64,000 bases of DNA from an uncultured Propionibacteriaceae bacterium (GTDB lineage: Bacteria; Actinomycetota; Actinomycetes; Propionibacteriales; Propionibacteriaceae), in assembly GCA_938046585.1 (NCBI GenBank), contig CALIWR010000022.1, positions 1 through 64,000 on the forward strand, given 5' to 3'. Position 1 is the stretch's first letter. Each line of letters begins with the position of its first letter. The notes under the pieces were generated by a model. That model was not told where the DNA came from, did not search any database, and saw only the letters and a list, made by a program, of their open reading frames with translations. Both the position numbers and the translations under genes were made by a program. Below, in pieces: positions 8,784 to 17,933 of this stretch.

Positions 8784-9868
8784 CGGGCGGCCTGCTCGGC
8801 GATCGCGGCCCGCATCTCGGGCAGGGTCAACAGCAGCTGCTTGGTCTGCTCCACGTCGAGCCGGGTGGTGCTGGCACTGGTGTAGTCGCGGTCGCGAGGG
8901 ATCCGCTGTTTGCCTTGGTCGAAATATAGCTCGTACTGCAGGCCGCGGGCGTCGAGCGGGACCCGGAAAAAGTCGCCCTGGTCCTCGGCCTTAACCATCT
9001 CCTCAGCGCTCAGCAGCGATTCGTGCATCTTCTCCCCGTGCCGGGCGCCGATTACCGCGATCTCAGGATCGTCATCTCCCATCAGGCTAGCGACCGCCCG
9101 GAACACGGTCTCAACCGTCGCCGCAGGGGCCTTCTTGACGAAGAGATCCCCCGGCTGGGCGTGACGGAAAGCGTGCAGCACCAGCTCCACCGACTGATCC
9201 AGGCTCATCAGGAAACGAGTCATCGAGGGCTCGGTCATGGTGAGTGGTCGGCCATCACGGATCTGCTGCACCAATAGCGGGATCACCGAACCGCGCGAAT
9301 ACATGACGTTGCCGTAGCGGGTGATACTGACCGTGGTGGGCGAGTCGGGATGATTGCGGGCGAAGGCCTGCGCGGTCTTCTCCATCAGCGCTTTGGTCAT
9401 CCCCATCGCATTGATCGGGTACACCGCCTTGTCGGTCGACAGCACCACCAGCGACTGGACTCCCGCCTGGGCGGCAGCCTCGATCACGTGGTGGCTACCG
9501 GTGACATTGGTAGCCACGGCCTGCTGCGGGAAGAATTCGCAGCTCGGCACGATCTTCAACGCGGCGGCGTGGAAGACATAATCCACCCCGCTCATCGGGG
9601 CGGTCAGACTCTGCGGGTCGCGGACATCGCCGATGAAGTAGCGGACCCGGGCGTCAGCGAGGGTTCGGCGCATCGCGTCCTGCTTGGACTCGTCGCGGCT
9701 GAGGATATTGACCTGGGCTACGCCGTGCGCCAGCAGATGGCGGGCCATGGTGGAGCCGAACGAGCCGGTACCGCCGGTGATCGCCACCACCCGGCCGGCC
9801 ATCTGCGCAGCGAGGTCCGCACCAGCCGACGCGGCCGGGGTCTGGGGGTCTGGCTGGGTGTCACTCAT
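8780..9868 (-). CDS. capE: UDP-GlcNAc 4,6-dehydratase/5-epimerase CapE
   Basis: A 362-residue polysaccharide-biosynthesis SDR. It has I-T-G-G-T-G-S-F-G-S (nucleotide-binding turn near residue 30) and the segment D-K-A-V-Y-P-I-N-A-M-G-M-T-K, where M-x3-K takes the place of the usual SDR Y-x3-K, as in the CapE/FnlA group. It performs the first committed step from UDP-GlcNAc to UDP-L-FucNAc. The ATG at 9868 overlaps the stop of the upstream glycosyltransferase by 4 bp, so the longer in-frame extension upstream is not used. Confidence 0.9.
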   Translation of the reverse strand: MSDTQPDPQTPAASAGADLAAQMAGRVVAITGGTGSFGSTMARHLLAHGVAQVNILSRDESKQDAMRRTLADARVRYFIGDVRDPQSLTAPMSGVDYVFHAAALKIVPSCEFFPQQAVATNVTGSHHVIEAAAQAGVQSLVVLSTDKAVYPINAMGMTKALMEKTAQAFARNHPDSPTTVSITRYGNVMYSRGSVIPLLVQQIRDGRPLTMTEPSMTRFLMSLDQSVELVLHAFRHAQPGDLFVKKAPAATVETVFRAVASLMGDDDPEIAVIGARHGEKMHESLLSAEEMVKAEDQGDFFRVPLDARGLQYELYFDQGKQRIPRDRDYTSASTTRLDVEQTKQLLLTLPEMRAAIAEQAAR

Positions 9869-11118
9869 CGGCCACCTTTCCGTGCCTGGCGCAGGATCTC
9901 GGTCAACCGAGCACCACCGATCGCCGAGGACATCTGCGATTCGTACCGCTGGCGCCCGCGGGCGCCCATCTGGCGCAGCATATCGGGGCCGGCCTGCTGC
10001 GCCTGCTGCAGCGCCGCCGCGACCGCCGCCGGATCGTCTGGCGGCGCGGCCCATCCGGCACCGGCCTCGGTCACCACCCGGGCCGGGTCCCCGGCCGCGA
10101 CCACTAGCAGCGGCTGCCCGGCGGCCAGCAGCGACGGAACTTTGCTCGGCATGGTGACCCGGAAGAGGGGTGTATCGGTAAGGCAGACCAGCTGCAGGTC
10201 CGCCGCCGCCAACAGCCCCGGCATCGATGCCATCGGGCGCCGGCCCAGAAAATGGACCCGGTCGTTCACCTGGAGGCTGTCAGCCAGGCCGCGCAGCCGC
10301 TCAGCGTCAATCCCATCGCCTACCGTGACTAGGTGGATCCGCCGCGCCGGGTCAATCCGGGCCATCGCCTCCACCAGCACCCCCAGACCTTGGGCGGCAC
10401 CGTGCGCGCCCGCGTACAAGGCAACGAAGTCATCGCCGCTCAGGCCCAGGTCGCGGCGCAGGCTCGGGTCGGGCTCGGCTGGCGCGGCGAACAGCGATTC
10501 GTCGACCCAGTTGTAGACCAAGGAGATCTTCTCCGGCGGCACCCCTCGGTCCACCAGCACCTGCTTCATCGACGGCGAGAGCACCGTGATGTGCGAGCTG
10601 AGCCGGTACGAAAGCTTCGCGAAGGCGCCCATCAGGGTGTTCGCCAGCCGGTATAGCGGCCCCGAGGTGAGAAAGCCGGAGGCAAAAACCGAATCCGGCC
10701 ACAGATCCTGAATCATCGTCACGTACGGGGTTCGGTACAGCAACCGAGCCACCATCGGGGCCAGGTTTGCGGTCACCGGCGAGCTGTACACGACCGCCAG
10801 CCCGGCCCGGCGGATGTCGCCCACCCCGTACCAGACACTGGACAGCGCCCACGAGCAGATGTTGAGCATCCGACCCAGCGCCGACGAGTCATGGCTCGGG
10901 TAGAGCGGGGTCCGGCGCACCTCGATCGGCCCGATCAGCTCCCGACTGGCCCGGTCCGCCCGGTACCCGTCGAAGACCACACCGGTCGGATAGTTCGGCA
11001 CCCCGGTCAGCACCGTCACCTGCCAACCGCAGCGTTCCAATTCCTCCGGCACCCAGCACGCCACCCCGACGTTCTCCGGGTGATACCACTGGCTGACGTA
11101 ACAGACCGGCTCACTCAT
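9865..11118 (-). CDS. GT4-family glycosyltransferase, likely N-acetylfucosaminyl transferase (WbuB-like)
   Basis: A 417-residue GT-B enzyme. The N-terminus Q-W-Y-H-P-E-N-V-G with T-G-V-P-N-Y-P-T-G is typical of WbuB/WcaI-like transferases, I-Q-D-L-W-P-D-S sits mid-N-domain, and the C-domain carries Y-A-G-A-H-G and the E-x7-E-like region near P-S-L-L-A-A-G-Q-P. It is first in the cassette GT-capE-capF-capG with 4-bp overlaps, so it probably transfers the L-FucNAc that the next three genes make. The acceptor is unknown. Confidence 0.8.
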   Translation of the reverse strand: MSEPVCYVSQWYHPENVGVACWVPEELERCGWQVTVLTGVPNYPTGVVFDGYRADRASRELIGPIEVRRTPLYPSHDSSALGRMLNICSWALSSVWYGVGDIRRAGLAVVYSSPVTANLAPMVARLLYRTPYVTMIQDLWPDSVFASGFLTSGPLYRLANTLMGAFAKLSYRLSSHITVLSPSMKQVLVDRGVPPEKISLVYNWVDESLFAAPAEPDPSLRRDLGLSGDDFVALYAGAHGAAQGLGVLVEAMARIDPARRIHLVTVGDGIDAERLRGLADSLQVNDRVHFLGRRPMASMPGLLAAADLQLVCLTDTPLFRVTMPSKVPSLLAAGQPLLVVAAGDPARVVTEAGAGWAAPPDDPAAVAAALQQAQQAGPDMLRQMGARGRQRYESQMSSAIGGARLTEILRQARKGGR

Positions 11119-11364
11119 GCAGATAGTTCTACCGCGGTTGCCCGGCCGTTCCCGGGCCCATACCGGTCGTGAGCCCTCCCCATGGCCGGTCGACCACCTA
11201 CCCGACGACTGGCCCGTGACCCGATCAAACCGTTCACGTGGTATGCAGCGATGTCAACCCGCAACCCCTGGTGGGACCAGGGCCGAGGTGACCTTCAAGG
11301 CTTTTCCGAGGCCGTGGTTGTCCACAGTCGCCGCTTCGACCCCGGAATCCAGCCCGGTCCCCGT

Positions 11365-11370
11365 TAGGGT
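11365..11370 (+). promoter_or_regulatory. -10 box (TAGGGT) for a leaderless GTG start
   Basis: TAGGGT ends 7 nt before the GTG at 11378, the geometry of a leaderless actinobacterial transcript. The 259 bp between 11119 and 11377 hold this promoter and, presumably, the divergent promoter of the GT4 gene; nothing else is seen. Confidence 0.5.
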
Positions 11371-11377
11371 TGTTGGG

Positions 11378-12973
11378 GTGAGGGATGGGGTGGCAGCTGC
11401 TGTGGTCTCGTACGAGCCGACGACCGCGCTCGTCCACTTGGTGACCACACTGCGGCAGGCCGGCCTACCGGTCCATGTGATTGACAACGCCAGCACCACG
11501 GCCACCGGGATTCTACGTCATTGCCAGTCGTTGGGGGCGCAGGTAACCCGGCTGAATTACAATAGTGGGGTCGCCGGGGCGCTCCAGGTGGCCCTCGACC
11601 AGACCGACGCCGACTGGCTGTTCACCTTCGACCAGGACAGCCGCGCCACGCCGGAACTGGTCGACCAGCTGATCGAGACCGCCGCCCGCCGGGTCTCCCG
11701 GGTAGCGGTGGTGGCCCCAGTAGTCCGCGATGAACGTAGCCAGCATCTGCTCCAGGGTGATCCGGGGCGCCGCTCCTGGTACGTGACCCGCCGCGCGCTC
11801 ACTTCCGGCTCGCTGTGCCGGGTGCGGGCGCTACGCCAAGTCGGCGGCTTCCGAACCGACCTGGTGATCGACTTCGTCGACTGGGAATTGTGCCTGCGGC
11901 TGCGGGCCGCCGGTTGGGAGATCGTGATCGAGCCGGGCGTGCAACTGCTGCACACCCTAGGCGCCGCCAGCCGACACCCGATCCCGCTGCTGGGTGAGGT
12001 CACCACCACCAACCACTCCCCCGACCGGCTCTACTACCGCTACCGCAATGCGCTGCTGGTGGCCCGGGCCGGCGGGTTCGGGATGGAGGCCCGATGGGCG
12101 ACCCGGGTCGCGCTCGGGCTGATGCTGGGGGTTGGCAAAGTGCTTCTCCTGGAGCACGACCGGATGCCGAAACTGCACGCGATCGGCGATGGGCTTCGCG
12201 ACGGGATCCGGGGCCGAGGCGGCAGCCGTACCCCTGTACTGGCAGACCGCCGACCACCGGTCTCGGTCTGCATGGCCACGTACAACGGTTCGGCCTATCT
12301 GCGGACCCAGCTCGACAGCATCCTCGACCAGCTAGGCCCCGACGACGAGCTCCTGGTCCAAGACGATGCCAGCAGTGACCGCACCTGCGCCATCATCGAG
12401 CAGTACGCCGACCCGCGGATCGTGCTGCGGAGCAACCCGTCCAACCTGGGCCCGATCGGCACCTTTGAACGCTGCCTAGCCCGGGCCCAGAACCCGATCG
12501 TGCTGCTCGCCGACCAGGACGATGAATGGCTGCCGGGAAAAGTAGATGCGGTATTGGCAGAGTTAGCCGACCCCGAAGTGATGGGGGTGGTGACCAATGC
12601 CGAGATCACCGACGCCGAGCTGACCCCGACCGGCGAACTGTACTTCGACCACGCCCGCAGCGGGCCGGGGGTGATCCACAATTTCATCAAGAACAGCTAC
12701 CTCGGTTGTTGTCTGGCGGTACGCCGGGAAGTGCTGGAGGTGGCGCTGCCGGTGCCCCGCTCGGTCCGGACCCACGACGGCTGGATCGGGATCACCGCCG
12801 ACCTGATGGGCCGGGTGATGTTCCTGCCGACCCCGTACCTGCGCTACCGCCGCCACGGCAGCAACGCCTCCCAGATGACCCGCTTCGGCCTGGTCGACAT
12901 CGCCCGGCGGCGGGCTCATCTGGCCGCGCACCTGGCTCGGATCCTGCCCGCGGCCTTGCGGCGCCGCGCGTGA
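11378..12973 (+). CDS. Two-domain GT2 glycosyltransferase (rhamnosyltransferase-like fusion)
   Basis: A 532-residue cytosolic protein with two GT-A domains in tandem. Domain 1 (about 1-275) has A-V-V-S-Y-E-P, V-I-D-N-A-S and T-F-D-Q-D-S, as in RfbF/RfbN-type rhamnosyltransferases. Domain 2 (about 295-525) has V-C-M-A-T-Y-N-G, Q-D-D-A-S-S-D-R-T and L-A-D-Q-D-D-E-W. The GTG at 11378 follows a -10 box at leaderless spacing; the reading frame stays open 87 codons upstream but that stretch does not resemble the family. Divergent from the FucNAc cassette, so it probably builds the same surface glycan, adding two sugars. Confidence 0.8.
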   Translation: MRDGVAAAVVSYEPTTALVHLVTTLRQAGLPVHVIDNASTTATGILRHCQSLGAQVTRLNYNSGVAGALQVALDQTDADWLFTFDQDSRATPELVDQLIETAARRVSRVAVVAPVVRDERSQHLLQGDPGRRSWYVTRRALTSGSLCRVRALRQVGGFRTDLVIDFVDWELCLRLRAAGWEIVIEPGVQLLHTLGAASRHPIPLLGEVTTTNHSPDRLYYRYRNALLVARAGGFGMEARWATRVALGLMLGVGKVLLLEHDRMPKLHAIGDGLRDGIRGRGGSRTPVLADRRPPVSVCMATYNGSAYLRTQLDSILDQLGPDDELLVQDDASSDRTCAIIEQYADPRIVLRSNPSNLGPIGTFERCLARAQNPIVLLADQDDEWLPGKVDAVLAELADPEVMGVVTNAEITDAELTPTGELYFDHARSGPGVIHNFIKNSYLGCCLAVRREVLEVALPVPRSVRTHDGWIGITADLMGRVMFLPTPYLRYRRHGSNASQMTRFGLVDIARRRAHLAAHLARILPAALRRRA

Positions 12974-13013
12974 GAATCGACTCATGATCTGACTGCGCGT
13001 CAACCCCCGTCAG

Positions 13014-13019
13014 TAGGAT
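13014..13019 (+). promoter_or_regulatory. -10 box (TAGGAT) ahead of the NERD helicase
   Basis: TAGGAT ends 7 nt before the ATG at 13027, which opens an 8-codon frame whose stop overlaps the helicase start. See the next entry. Confidence 0.4.
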
Positions 13020-13026
13020 GCCGGGC

Positions 13027-13053
13027 ATGGTTTTCCTGCGGTGTCCGCGATGA
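13027..13053 (+). CDS. Possible 8-codon leaderless upstream ORF
   Basis: ATG at 13027 followed by seven codons and TGA at 13051-13053. The stop overlaps the ATG at 13050 of the helicase gene in an ATGA. The spacing to TAGGAT would make this ATG the first codon of a leaderless mRNA, with the helicase translated by termination-reinitiation. No protein-level role is suggested; the alternative is that the transcript begins a few bases later. Confidence 0.3.
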   Translation: MVFLRCPR

Positions 13054-15116
13054 CCGCCGGCGCCTCGGCCAGCGCCGAAGCACGCCGCCAGCTCGCCCTA
13101 GCCAAGGCGCACAGCGCCGCCGCCGAGCAAGCCCGCCAGTGCGCCGCCCGGTACCGGATCGCCGCTACCACCGAGAAGCAGACCGCCGCGCTGCTGCACC
13201 CGCTCACCAGCCAGGGCCACCACCTGCTCGCCGACCGGGGCTGGCCCGGCAGCCGCCGCTCCCAGGTCGATCTGGTGGTGGTCGGCCCGAGCGGCGTCTT
13301 CATCGTCGACACCAAGGCCTGGGCTGAGCTTCAGATCACCGAGGACCGCGTCTTGCGCGGGCAGGAGGACGTCACCGACAGCCTCGCCACCTTGGGGCTG
13401 CTCGCCGAGGACACCCAGATCCACCTGGCGACGGCCCTCGGGCTCGCCCCCGGCGAGGTCCGGGCGGTAGTCGCGATGGCCGGCCGCCGTGACCTGCAAG
13501 CCCGGGTGGCGGGGGTCACGATCGTCGGGCAGCACGACATCCTGAGCCACATCTCCAGTTTCGGCAGCCGGCTCACCGAAGCCCAGGTCGACTCGCTGCT
13601 GGCCGCCTGTCAGGATTTTTTCCCGGTGATCGGAGAGCCGGCGCCGGTGATGACCACGATCGTGCCGCCAGTGGTGCCGATCGGGCCCGAACCCGACGAG
13701 TTGTTCTCCACTGCCGAAATCCTGACCGCGCTCGAGACCGCCGCTCTCGCTGCGCCGATCGAGGACTGGATGACCTACTTGCACCCCAACCAGGCCCGTA
13801 CCGCATGTCGATACTTCAACGGCCCCTCGCGGGTTCGTGGGCCGGCTGGGACCGGCAAGACCGTGGTCGGGTTGCATCGAGCGGCCTGGCTGGCCCGAAC
13901 CCGGCCAGGGAAGGTGCTGCTGACCTCGTACGTACGGACCCTGCCAGACGTGCTGGGCGGGCTGCTGGCCCGGCTCGCTCCGGATGTCACCGACCGGATC
14001 GAACGCGTCGGAATCCACAGCTGGGCGCATCGGCTGCTACGTGACCGTGGGGTCCCATTCCAGATGAACCCAGACCGCTGCGACCGGCTCTTCCGGCAAG
14101 CGATGCGCGACGCCGGCGGGCCGCTGCTCACCATCAACCCCGACCCGGGGTACTGGCGTGACGAGATCGACGCGGTGATCAGGGGCCGCGGAATCACGAC
14201 CTTTGACCAATACGCCGCACTCGCCCGGACCGGGCGTCGACAGCGGCTGACACCGCCGCAGCGGCAGCTGGTGTGGGAGCTCCTGGTCGCCTACAGCGAA
14301 CGGCTGAGTGACCACCAGGTGATTGATTTCCCGGGCCTGATTCTGCTCGCCGAACAGGAACTGATCCGTGAGCCGCTGCCCGGCTACGCGGCGGTAATCG
14401 TCGACGAGGCGCAGGATCTGTCGTGCGTGATGCTTCGGATGCTGCACCGGCTGGTCGGCGACATCGACAACGGGCTAACCCTGATCGGTGATGGGCAGCA
14501 GACCATCTACCCGGGCGGCTGGACCCTGGCCGAGGCAGGCATCTCGGTGGCCGGCCGCGGCGTGGTGTTCGACATCAATTACCGCAACACCGAACAGATC
14601 CACAGCTTCGCCTCCAGCCTGGTCTCCGACGACGAGTACGCCGACCTTGAGGGCACCACCAGCCGTGGCGAACCCACCATGGTGGTACCCCGCCAAGGCT
14701 CGCAGCCTCACTGGCAGCAATGCCAGAACCAGCAGCAGCAGGCTGAGTTTCTGGTCGCCGCGGTCCAGGAGGCGCTCAGCGAACCGGCCACCGAGGCCGG
14801 CGACATCGCGGTGCTGTGCCTCACCCGCAAGAGCGTCCGCTGGGCCAGCGACGTACTCGACCAGGCCCACTTGCCGGTAAGCCAGCTGAAGAGCTACCGG
14901 GGCAACCGTTCTCGGGGGATCCTGGTCGGCACGGTGAAACGAGCCAAGGGCTTGGAGTTCAAGCAGGTGGTGCTGCCGGACCTGCCTCTCGAGATCACCG
15001 GAACCGCGCCTGCCGCCGACGCCGACCGAGAACGCTGGGAGCTGCAGCGCCGTGAGGCGTACGTGGCGATGACCCGGGCCCGAGACCGCCTCTGGGTGAT
15101 GACGCACCGCGCCTGA
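13050..15116 (+). CDS. NERD-domain nuclease fused to UvrD-like SF1 helicase
   Basis: A 688-residue protein (a GTG at 13041 is an alternative start). The N-terminal part has the NERD core D-L-V-V-V-G-P-S-G-V-F-I-V-D-T-K. The C-terminal two thirds is a UvrD/Rep-type SF1 helicase: Walker A G-P-A-G-T-G-K-T, Walker B V-I-V-D-E-A-Q-D, motif III G-D-G-Q-Q-T-I, motif IV N-Y-R-N-T-E, motif V T-V-K-R-A-K-G-L-E-F and motif VI V-A-M-T-R-A-R-D. NERD-helicase fusions are thought to act in DNA repair or in defence against foreign DNA. It stands alone, with a terminator hairpin after its stop. Confidence 0.85.
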   Translation: MTAGASASAEARRQLALAKAHSAAAEQARQCAARYRIAATTEKQTAALLHPLTSQGHHLLADRGWPGSRRSQVDLVVVGPSGVFIVDTKAWAELQITEDRVLRGQEDVTDSLATLGLLAEDTQIHLATALGLAPGEVRAVVAMAGRRDLQARVAGVTIVGQHDILSHISSFGSRLTEAQVDSLLAACQDFFPVIGEPAPVMTTIVPPVVPIGPEPDELFSTAEILTALETAALAAPIEDWMTYLHPNQARTACRYFNGPSRVRGPAGTGKTVVGLHRAAWLARTRPGKVLLTSYVRTLPDVLGGLLARLAPDVTDRIERVGIHSWAHRLLRDRGVPFQMNPDRCDRLFRQAMRDAGGPLLTINPDPGYWRDEIDAVIRGRGITTFDQYAALARTGRRQRLTPPQRQLVWELLVAYSERLSDHQVIDFPGLILLAEQELIREPLPGYAAVIVDEAQDLSCVMLRMLHRLVGDIDNGLTLIGDGQQTIYPGGWTLAEAGISVAGRGVVFDINYRNTEQIHSFASSLVSDDEYADLEGTTSRGEPTMVVPRQGSQPHWQQCQNQQQQAEFLVAAVQEALSEPATEAGDIAVLCLTRKSVRWASDVLDQAHLPVSQLKSYRGNRSRGILVGTVKRAKGLEFKQVVLPDLPLEITGTAPAADADRERWELQRREAYVAMTRARDRLWVMTHRA

Positions 15117-15201
15117 CGCCGCCGACGCCTCCTCAGAAGCTTGAAAATCAGGCCCGCGACATCAGGCTCAGGCTGCCTATGACCGCGCCTGCCGCCGCCG
15201 G

Positions 15202-15225
15202 CCGGCCCCTATTCCGAGGGGCCGG
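15202..15225. terminator. Hairpin between convergent helicase and clpC
   Basis: A perfect 9-bp stem, CCGGCCCCT ... AGGGGCCGG, with a 6-nt loop. It overlaps the last codons of clpC and lies 86 bp after the helicase stop. There is no U-tract, as is common in actinobacteria. Confidence 0.6.
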
Positions 15226-17713
15226 TCAGTTCGGCGAACGGGGCGTCGGGCAGGTGCTTCTCGGTGCCGGTGAAGACGAACGGGGTGTCGCTGCCCTCGT
15301 CGGCGGTGTCGACCAATACCAGTTGGCCGGAACGCAACTCGCCGAACAGGATCTTCTCTGCCAGCACGTCCTCCACGTCGCGCTGCAATGCCCGGCGCAA
15401 CGGCCGGGCCCCGAGCACCGGGTCAAAGCCACGTTTGGCGATCAACGACTTGGCGGCTGGGGTCAGCTCGATACCCATATCGCGGTCCTTGAGCCGGGTC
15501 TCAATCTGGCTCACCATCAGATCCACGATCCGTTCGATCTCAGGCTGCGACAGCTGGTGGAAAACCACCACCTCGTCGACCCGGTTCAAGAACTCTGGCC
15601 GGAAGTGCTGCTTCAACTCGTCCGACACTTTGGCCTTCATCTTCTCGTACGAGCCCTCGGCGTCGTTACCCACCTGGAAGCCCAGATTCACGGTCTTGGA
15701 GATGTCCCGGGTGCCGAGGTTGGTGGTCATCACAATCACCGTGTTCTTGAAGTCGACGACCCGGCCTTGGGCATCGGTCAGGCGACCCTCGTCAAGGATC
15801 TGCAGCAACGAGTTGAAGATGTCCGGGTGAGCCTTCTCAATCTCGTCGAACAGCACCACCGAGAACGGCTTGCGGCGGACCTTCTCGGTGAGCTGGCCGC
15901 CCTCCTCGTAGCCGACATAGCCGGGGGGTGAGCCGAACATCCGCGAAGCGGTGTGCTTCTCGGAGTACTCGCTCATGTCCAAGGTGATCAGGGCATCCTC
16001 ATCGCCGAACAGGAACTCGGTGAGAGCCTTGGTCAACTCGGTCTTTCCGACGCCGGACGGGCCAGCGAAGATGAACGAACCGCTAGGACGCTTCGGGTCC
16101 TTCAAACCAGCCCGGGTCCGACGAATTGACCGCGACAAGGCATGGACCGCGTCCACCTGGCCGATGATCCGCCGGCCGAGTTCTTCCTCCATGTGCAGCA
16201 GCCGAGCCGATTCCTCCTCGGTCAGCTTGAAAACCGGGATCCCGGTCGCCGAACTCAGCACTTCGGCGATCTGCTCCTCGTCGACCTCGGCCGGAACGTC
16301 CTGGTCGCCGACCTTCCAGGCCTGCTCCTTCTCGGCCCGCTGCGCCAGCAGCTTCTTTTCCGAATCACGCAGCCCGGCTGCCCGCTCGAAGTCTTGGGCG
16401 TCGATCGCAGCCTCCTTTTCCAGGCGGACTGAGGCGATCTTCTCGTCGTACTCGCGCAGGTCTGGCGGCGCGGTCATCCGCTTAATCCGCAGCCGGGCCC
16501 CGGCCTCGTCGATCAGGTCGATCGCCTTGTCCGGCAGGAACCGGTCAGCGATATAACGGTCGGCCATCTGCGCCGCGGCAGCCAATGCCTCGTCGGTGAT
16601 CGTGATCCGGTGGTGCGCCTCGTACCGGTCGCGCAGCCCCCGCAGGATGTCAATAGTCAGCGCGATCGACGGCTCGGCGACCTGGATCGGCTGGAATCGA
16701 CGCTCCAGCGCCGCGTCCTTCTCGATGTGTTTGCGGTATTCGTCCAGGGTGGTGGCCCCGATCGTCTGCAGTTCACCGCGAGCCAGCATCGGCTTCAGAA
16801 TGGAGGCCGCGTCAATCGCGCCCTCGGCGGCACCCGCGCCGACCAGGGTGTGGATCTCGTCAATGAAGAGCATCACATCACCGCGGGTCTTGATCTCCGC
16901 GAGCACCTTCTTCAGCCGCTCTTCGAAATCCCCACGATACCGAGAACCGGCCACCAATGCCCCCAGATCAAGGGTATAGATCTGCTTGTCGCGCAGGGTC
17001 TCGGGGACATCGCCACGGACGATCGCCTGTGACAGTCCCTCCACCACGGCGGTCTTGCCGACACCGGGTTCACCGATCAGTACCGGGTTGTTCTTGGTAC
17101 GGCGCGAGAGCACCGTCATCACCCGTTCGATCTCTTTCTCACGCCCGATCACCGGATCAAGCTTGTTCTCCCGGGCCGCCTGGGTGAGATTGCGTCCGAA
17201 CTGGTCGAGCACCTTCGAGGAAGCCGACTGCGGGCCCAAGTCCGGGGCGCCGGCAGTCGCGGCCTCCCGGCCCGACTGAAATCCCGACAGTAACTGCAGA
17301 ACCTGGGTCCGGACCCGGTTCAGGTCGGCGCCCAGCTTAATCAGCACCTGCGCCGCAACCCCTTCCCCCTCCCGGATCAGGCCGAGCAGGATGTGCTCGG
17401 TGCCGATATAGGTGTGGTTGATCTGCAGTGCCTCACGCAGCGACAACTCCAACACCTTCTTGGCGCGCGGCGTGAACGGAATATGGCCGGTCGGGGCCTG
17501 CTGGCCATGGCCGATGATCTCCTCGACCTGCTCGCGGACCGCCTCCAGCGAGATCCCGAGCGACTCCAGCGCCTTGGCCGCGACCCCCTCGCCCTCGTGG
17601 ATCAGCCCCAGCAGCAGGTGCTCAGTTCCGATGTAATTGTGGTTGAGCATGCGCGCCTCATCCTGCGCCAGAACGACGACTCGACGCGCACGATCGGTGA
17701 ACCGCTCGAACAT
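15209..17713 (-). CDS. clpC: ATP-dependent Clp protease ATP-binding subunit ClpC
   Basis: An 834-residue Hsp100 unfoldase that feeds ClpP. It has two N-terminal Clp repeats (each with Y-I-G-T-E-H-L-L-L-G / Y-I-G-T-E-H-I-L-L-G), AAA-1 with G-E-P-G-V-G-K-T, a short middle region with a UVR-type segment (D-F-E-R-A-A-G-L-R), AAA-2 with G-P-S-G-V-G-K-T, and a D2-small domain. The short middle region separates it from ClpB. The ATG at 17713 starts M-F-E-R-F-T-D-R-A-R-R, the conserved ClpC beginning, and follows GAGGAGAAGAG. A ClgR-like box lies about 110 bp upstream. lsr2 precedes it on the same strand. Confidence 0.97.
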   Translation of the reverse strand: MFERFTDRARRVVVLAQDEARMLNHNYIGTEHLLLGLIHEGEGVAAKALESLGISLEAVREQVEEIIGHGQQAPTGHIPFTPRAKKVLELSLREALQINHTYIGTEHILLGLIREGEGVAAQVLIKLGADLNRVRTQVLQLLSGFQSGREAATAGAPDLGPQSASSKVLDQFGRNLTQAARENKLDPVIGREKEIERVMTVLSRRTKNNPVLIGEPGVGKTAVVEGLSQAIVRGDVPETLRDKQIYTLDLGALVAGSRYRGDFEERLKKVLAEIKTRGDVMLFIDEIHTLVGAGAAEGAIDAASILKPMLARGELQTIGATTLDEYRKHIEKDAALERRFQPIQVAEPSIALTIDILRGLRDRYEAHHRITITDEALAAAAQMADRYIADRFLPDKAIDLIDEAGARLRIKRMTAPPDLREYDEKIASVRLEKEAAIDAQDFERAAGLRDSEKKLLAQRAEKEQAWKVGDQDVPAEVDEEQIAEVLSSATGIPVFKLTEEESARLLHMEEELGRRIIGQVDAVHALSRSIRRTRAGLKDPKRPSGSFIFAGPSGVGKTELTKALTEFLFGDEDALITLDMSEYSEKHTASRMFGSPPGYVGYEEGGQLTEKVRRKPFSVVLFDEIEKAHPDIFNSLLQILDEGRLTDAQGRVVDFKNTVIVMTTNLGTRDISKTVNLGFQVGNDAEGSYEKMKAKVSDELKQHFRPEFLNRVDEVVVFHQLSQPEIERIVDLMVSQIETRLKDRDMGIELTPAAKSLIAKRGFDPVLGARPLRRALQRDVEDVLAEKILFGELRSGQLVLVDTADEGSDTPFVFTGTEKHLPDAPFAELTGPSE

Positions 17714-17785
17714 CGACACTCTCTTCTCCTCCTCGGGGCCGCTCACCCCAACCCAGCAGTGCCTTCAGGCATCACGGCACGTGTC

Positions 17786-17840
17786 AGTGTACGGAACGCG
17801 GCCACTAAATCCCGGGCTTCCCTCGTTCGCTCTCAGCGCA
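17786..17840 (-). promoter_or_regulatory. Candidate clpC promoter with ClgR-like box
   Basis: On the minus strand a -10-like TACACT lies at 17791-17786. About 45 bp upstream, on the plus strand at 17825-17838, is GTTCGC-TCTCA-GCG, which fits the CGC-N5-GCG core of ClgR operators. ClgR activates clpC and clpP in actinobacteria, and the distance suits an activator. The outer bases of the box are only partly conserved. Confidence 0.4.
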
Positions 17841-17857
17841 CGCAGCCGGGTATGACG

Positions 17858-17886
17858 GAGCCGGGCCCGTCCAGCGGACCCGGCTC
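17858..17886. terminator. Hairpin between lsr2 and clpC
   Basis: Arms GAGCCGGG and CCCGGCTC (8 bp) flank a 13-nt loop. It lies about 50 bp beyond the lsr2 stop and upstream of the clpC promoter region, so it probably ends the lsr2 transcript. No U-tract. Confidence 0.5.
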
Positions 17887-17933
17887 GAGTTCAGCATGGA
17901 CCGGTCAGCCTCCCCACCGGCCGGTTGCCGATC

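Noticed and set aside
9869..10054. N-terminal extension of CapE by 62 codons
   Set aside because: It lies entirely within the glycosyltransferase gene, is low complexity, and the ATG at 9868 gives the family length with a 4-bp overlap.
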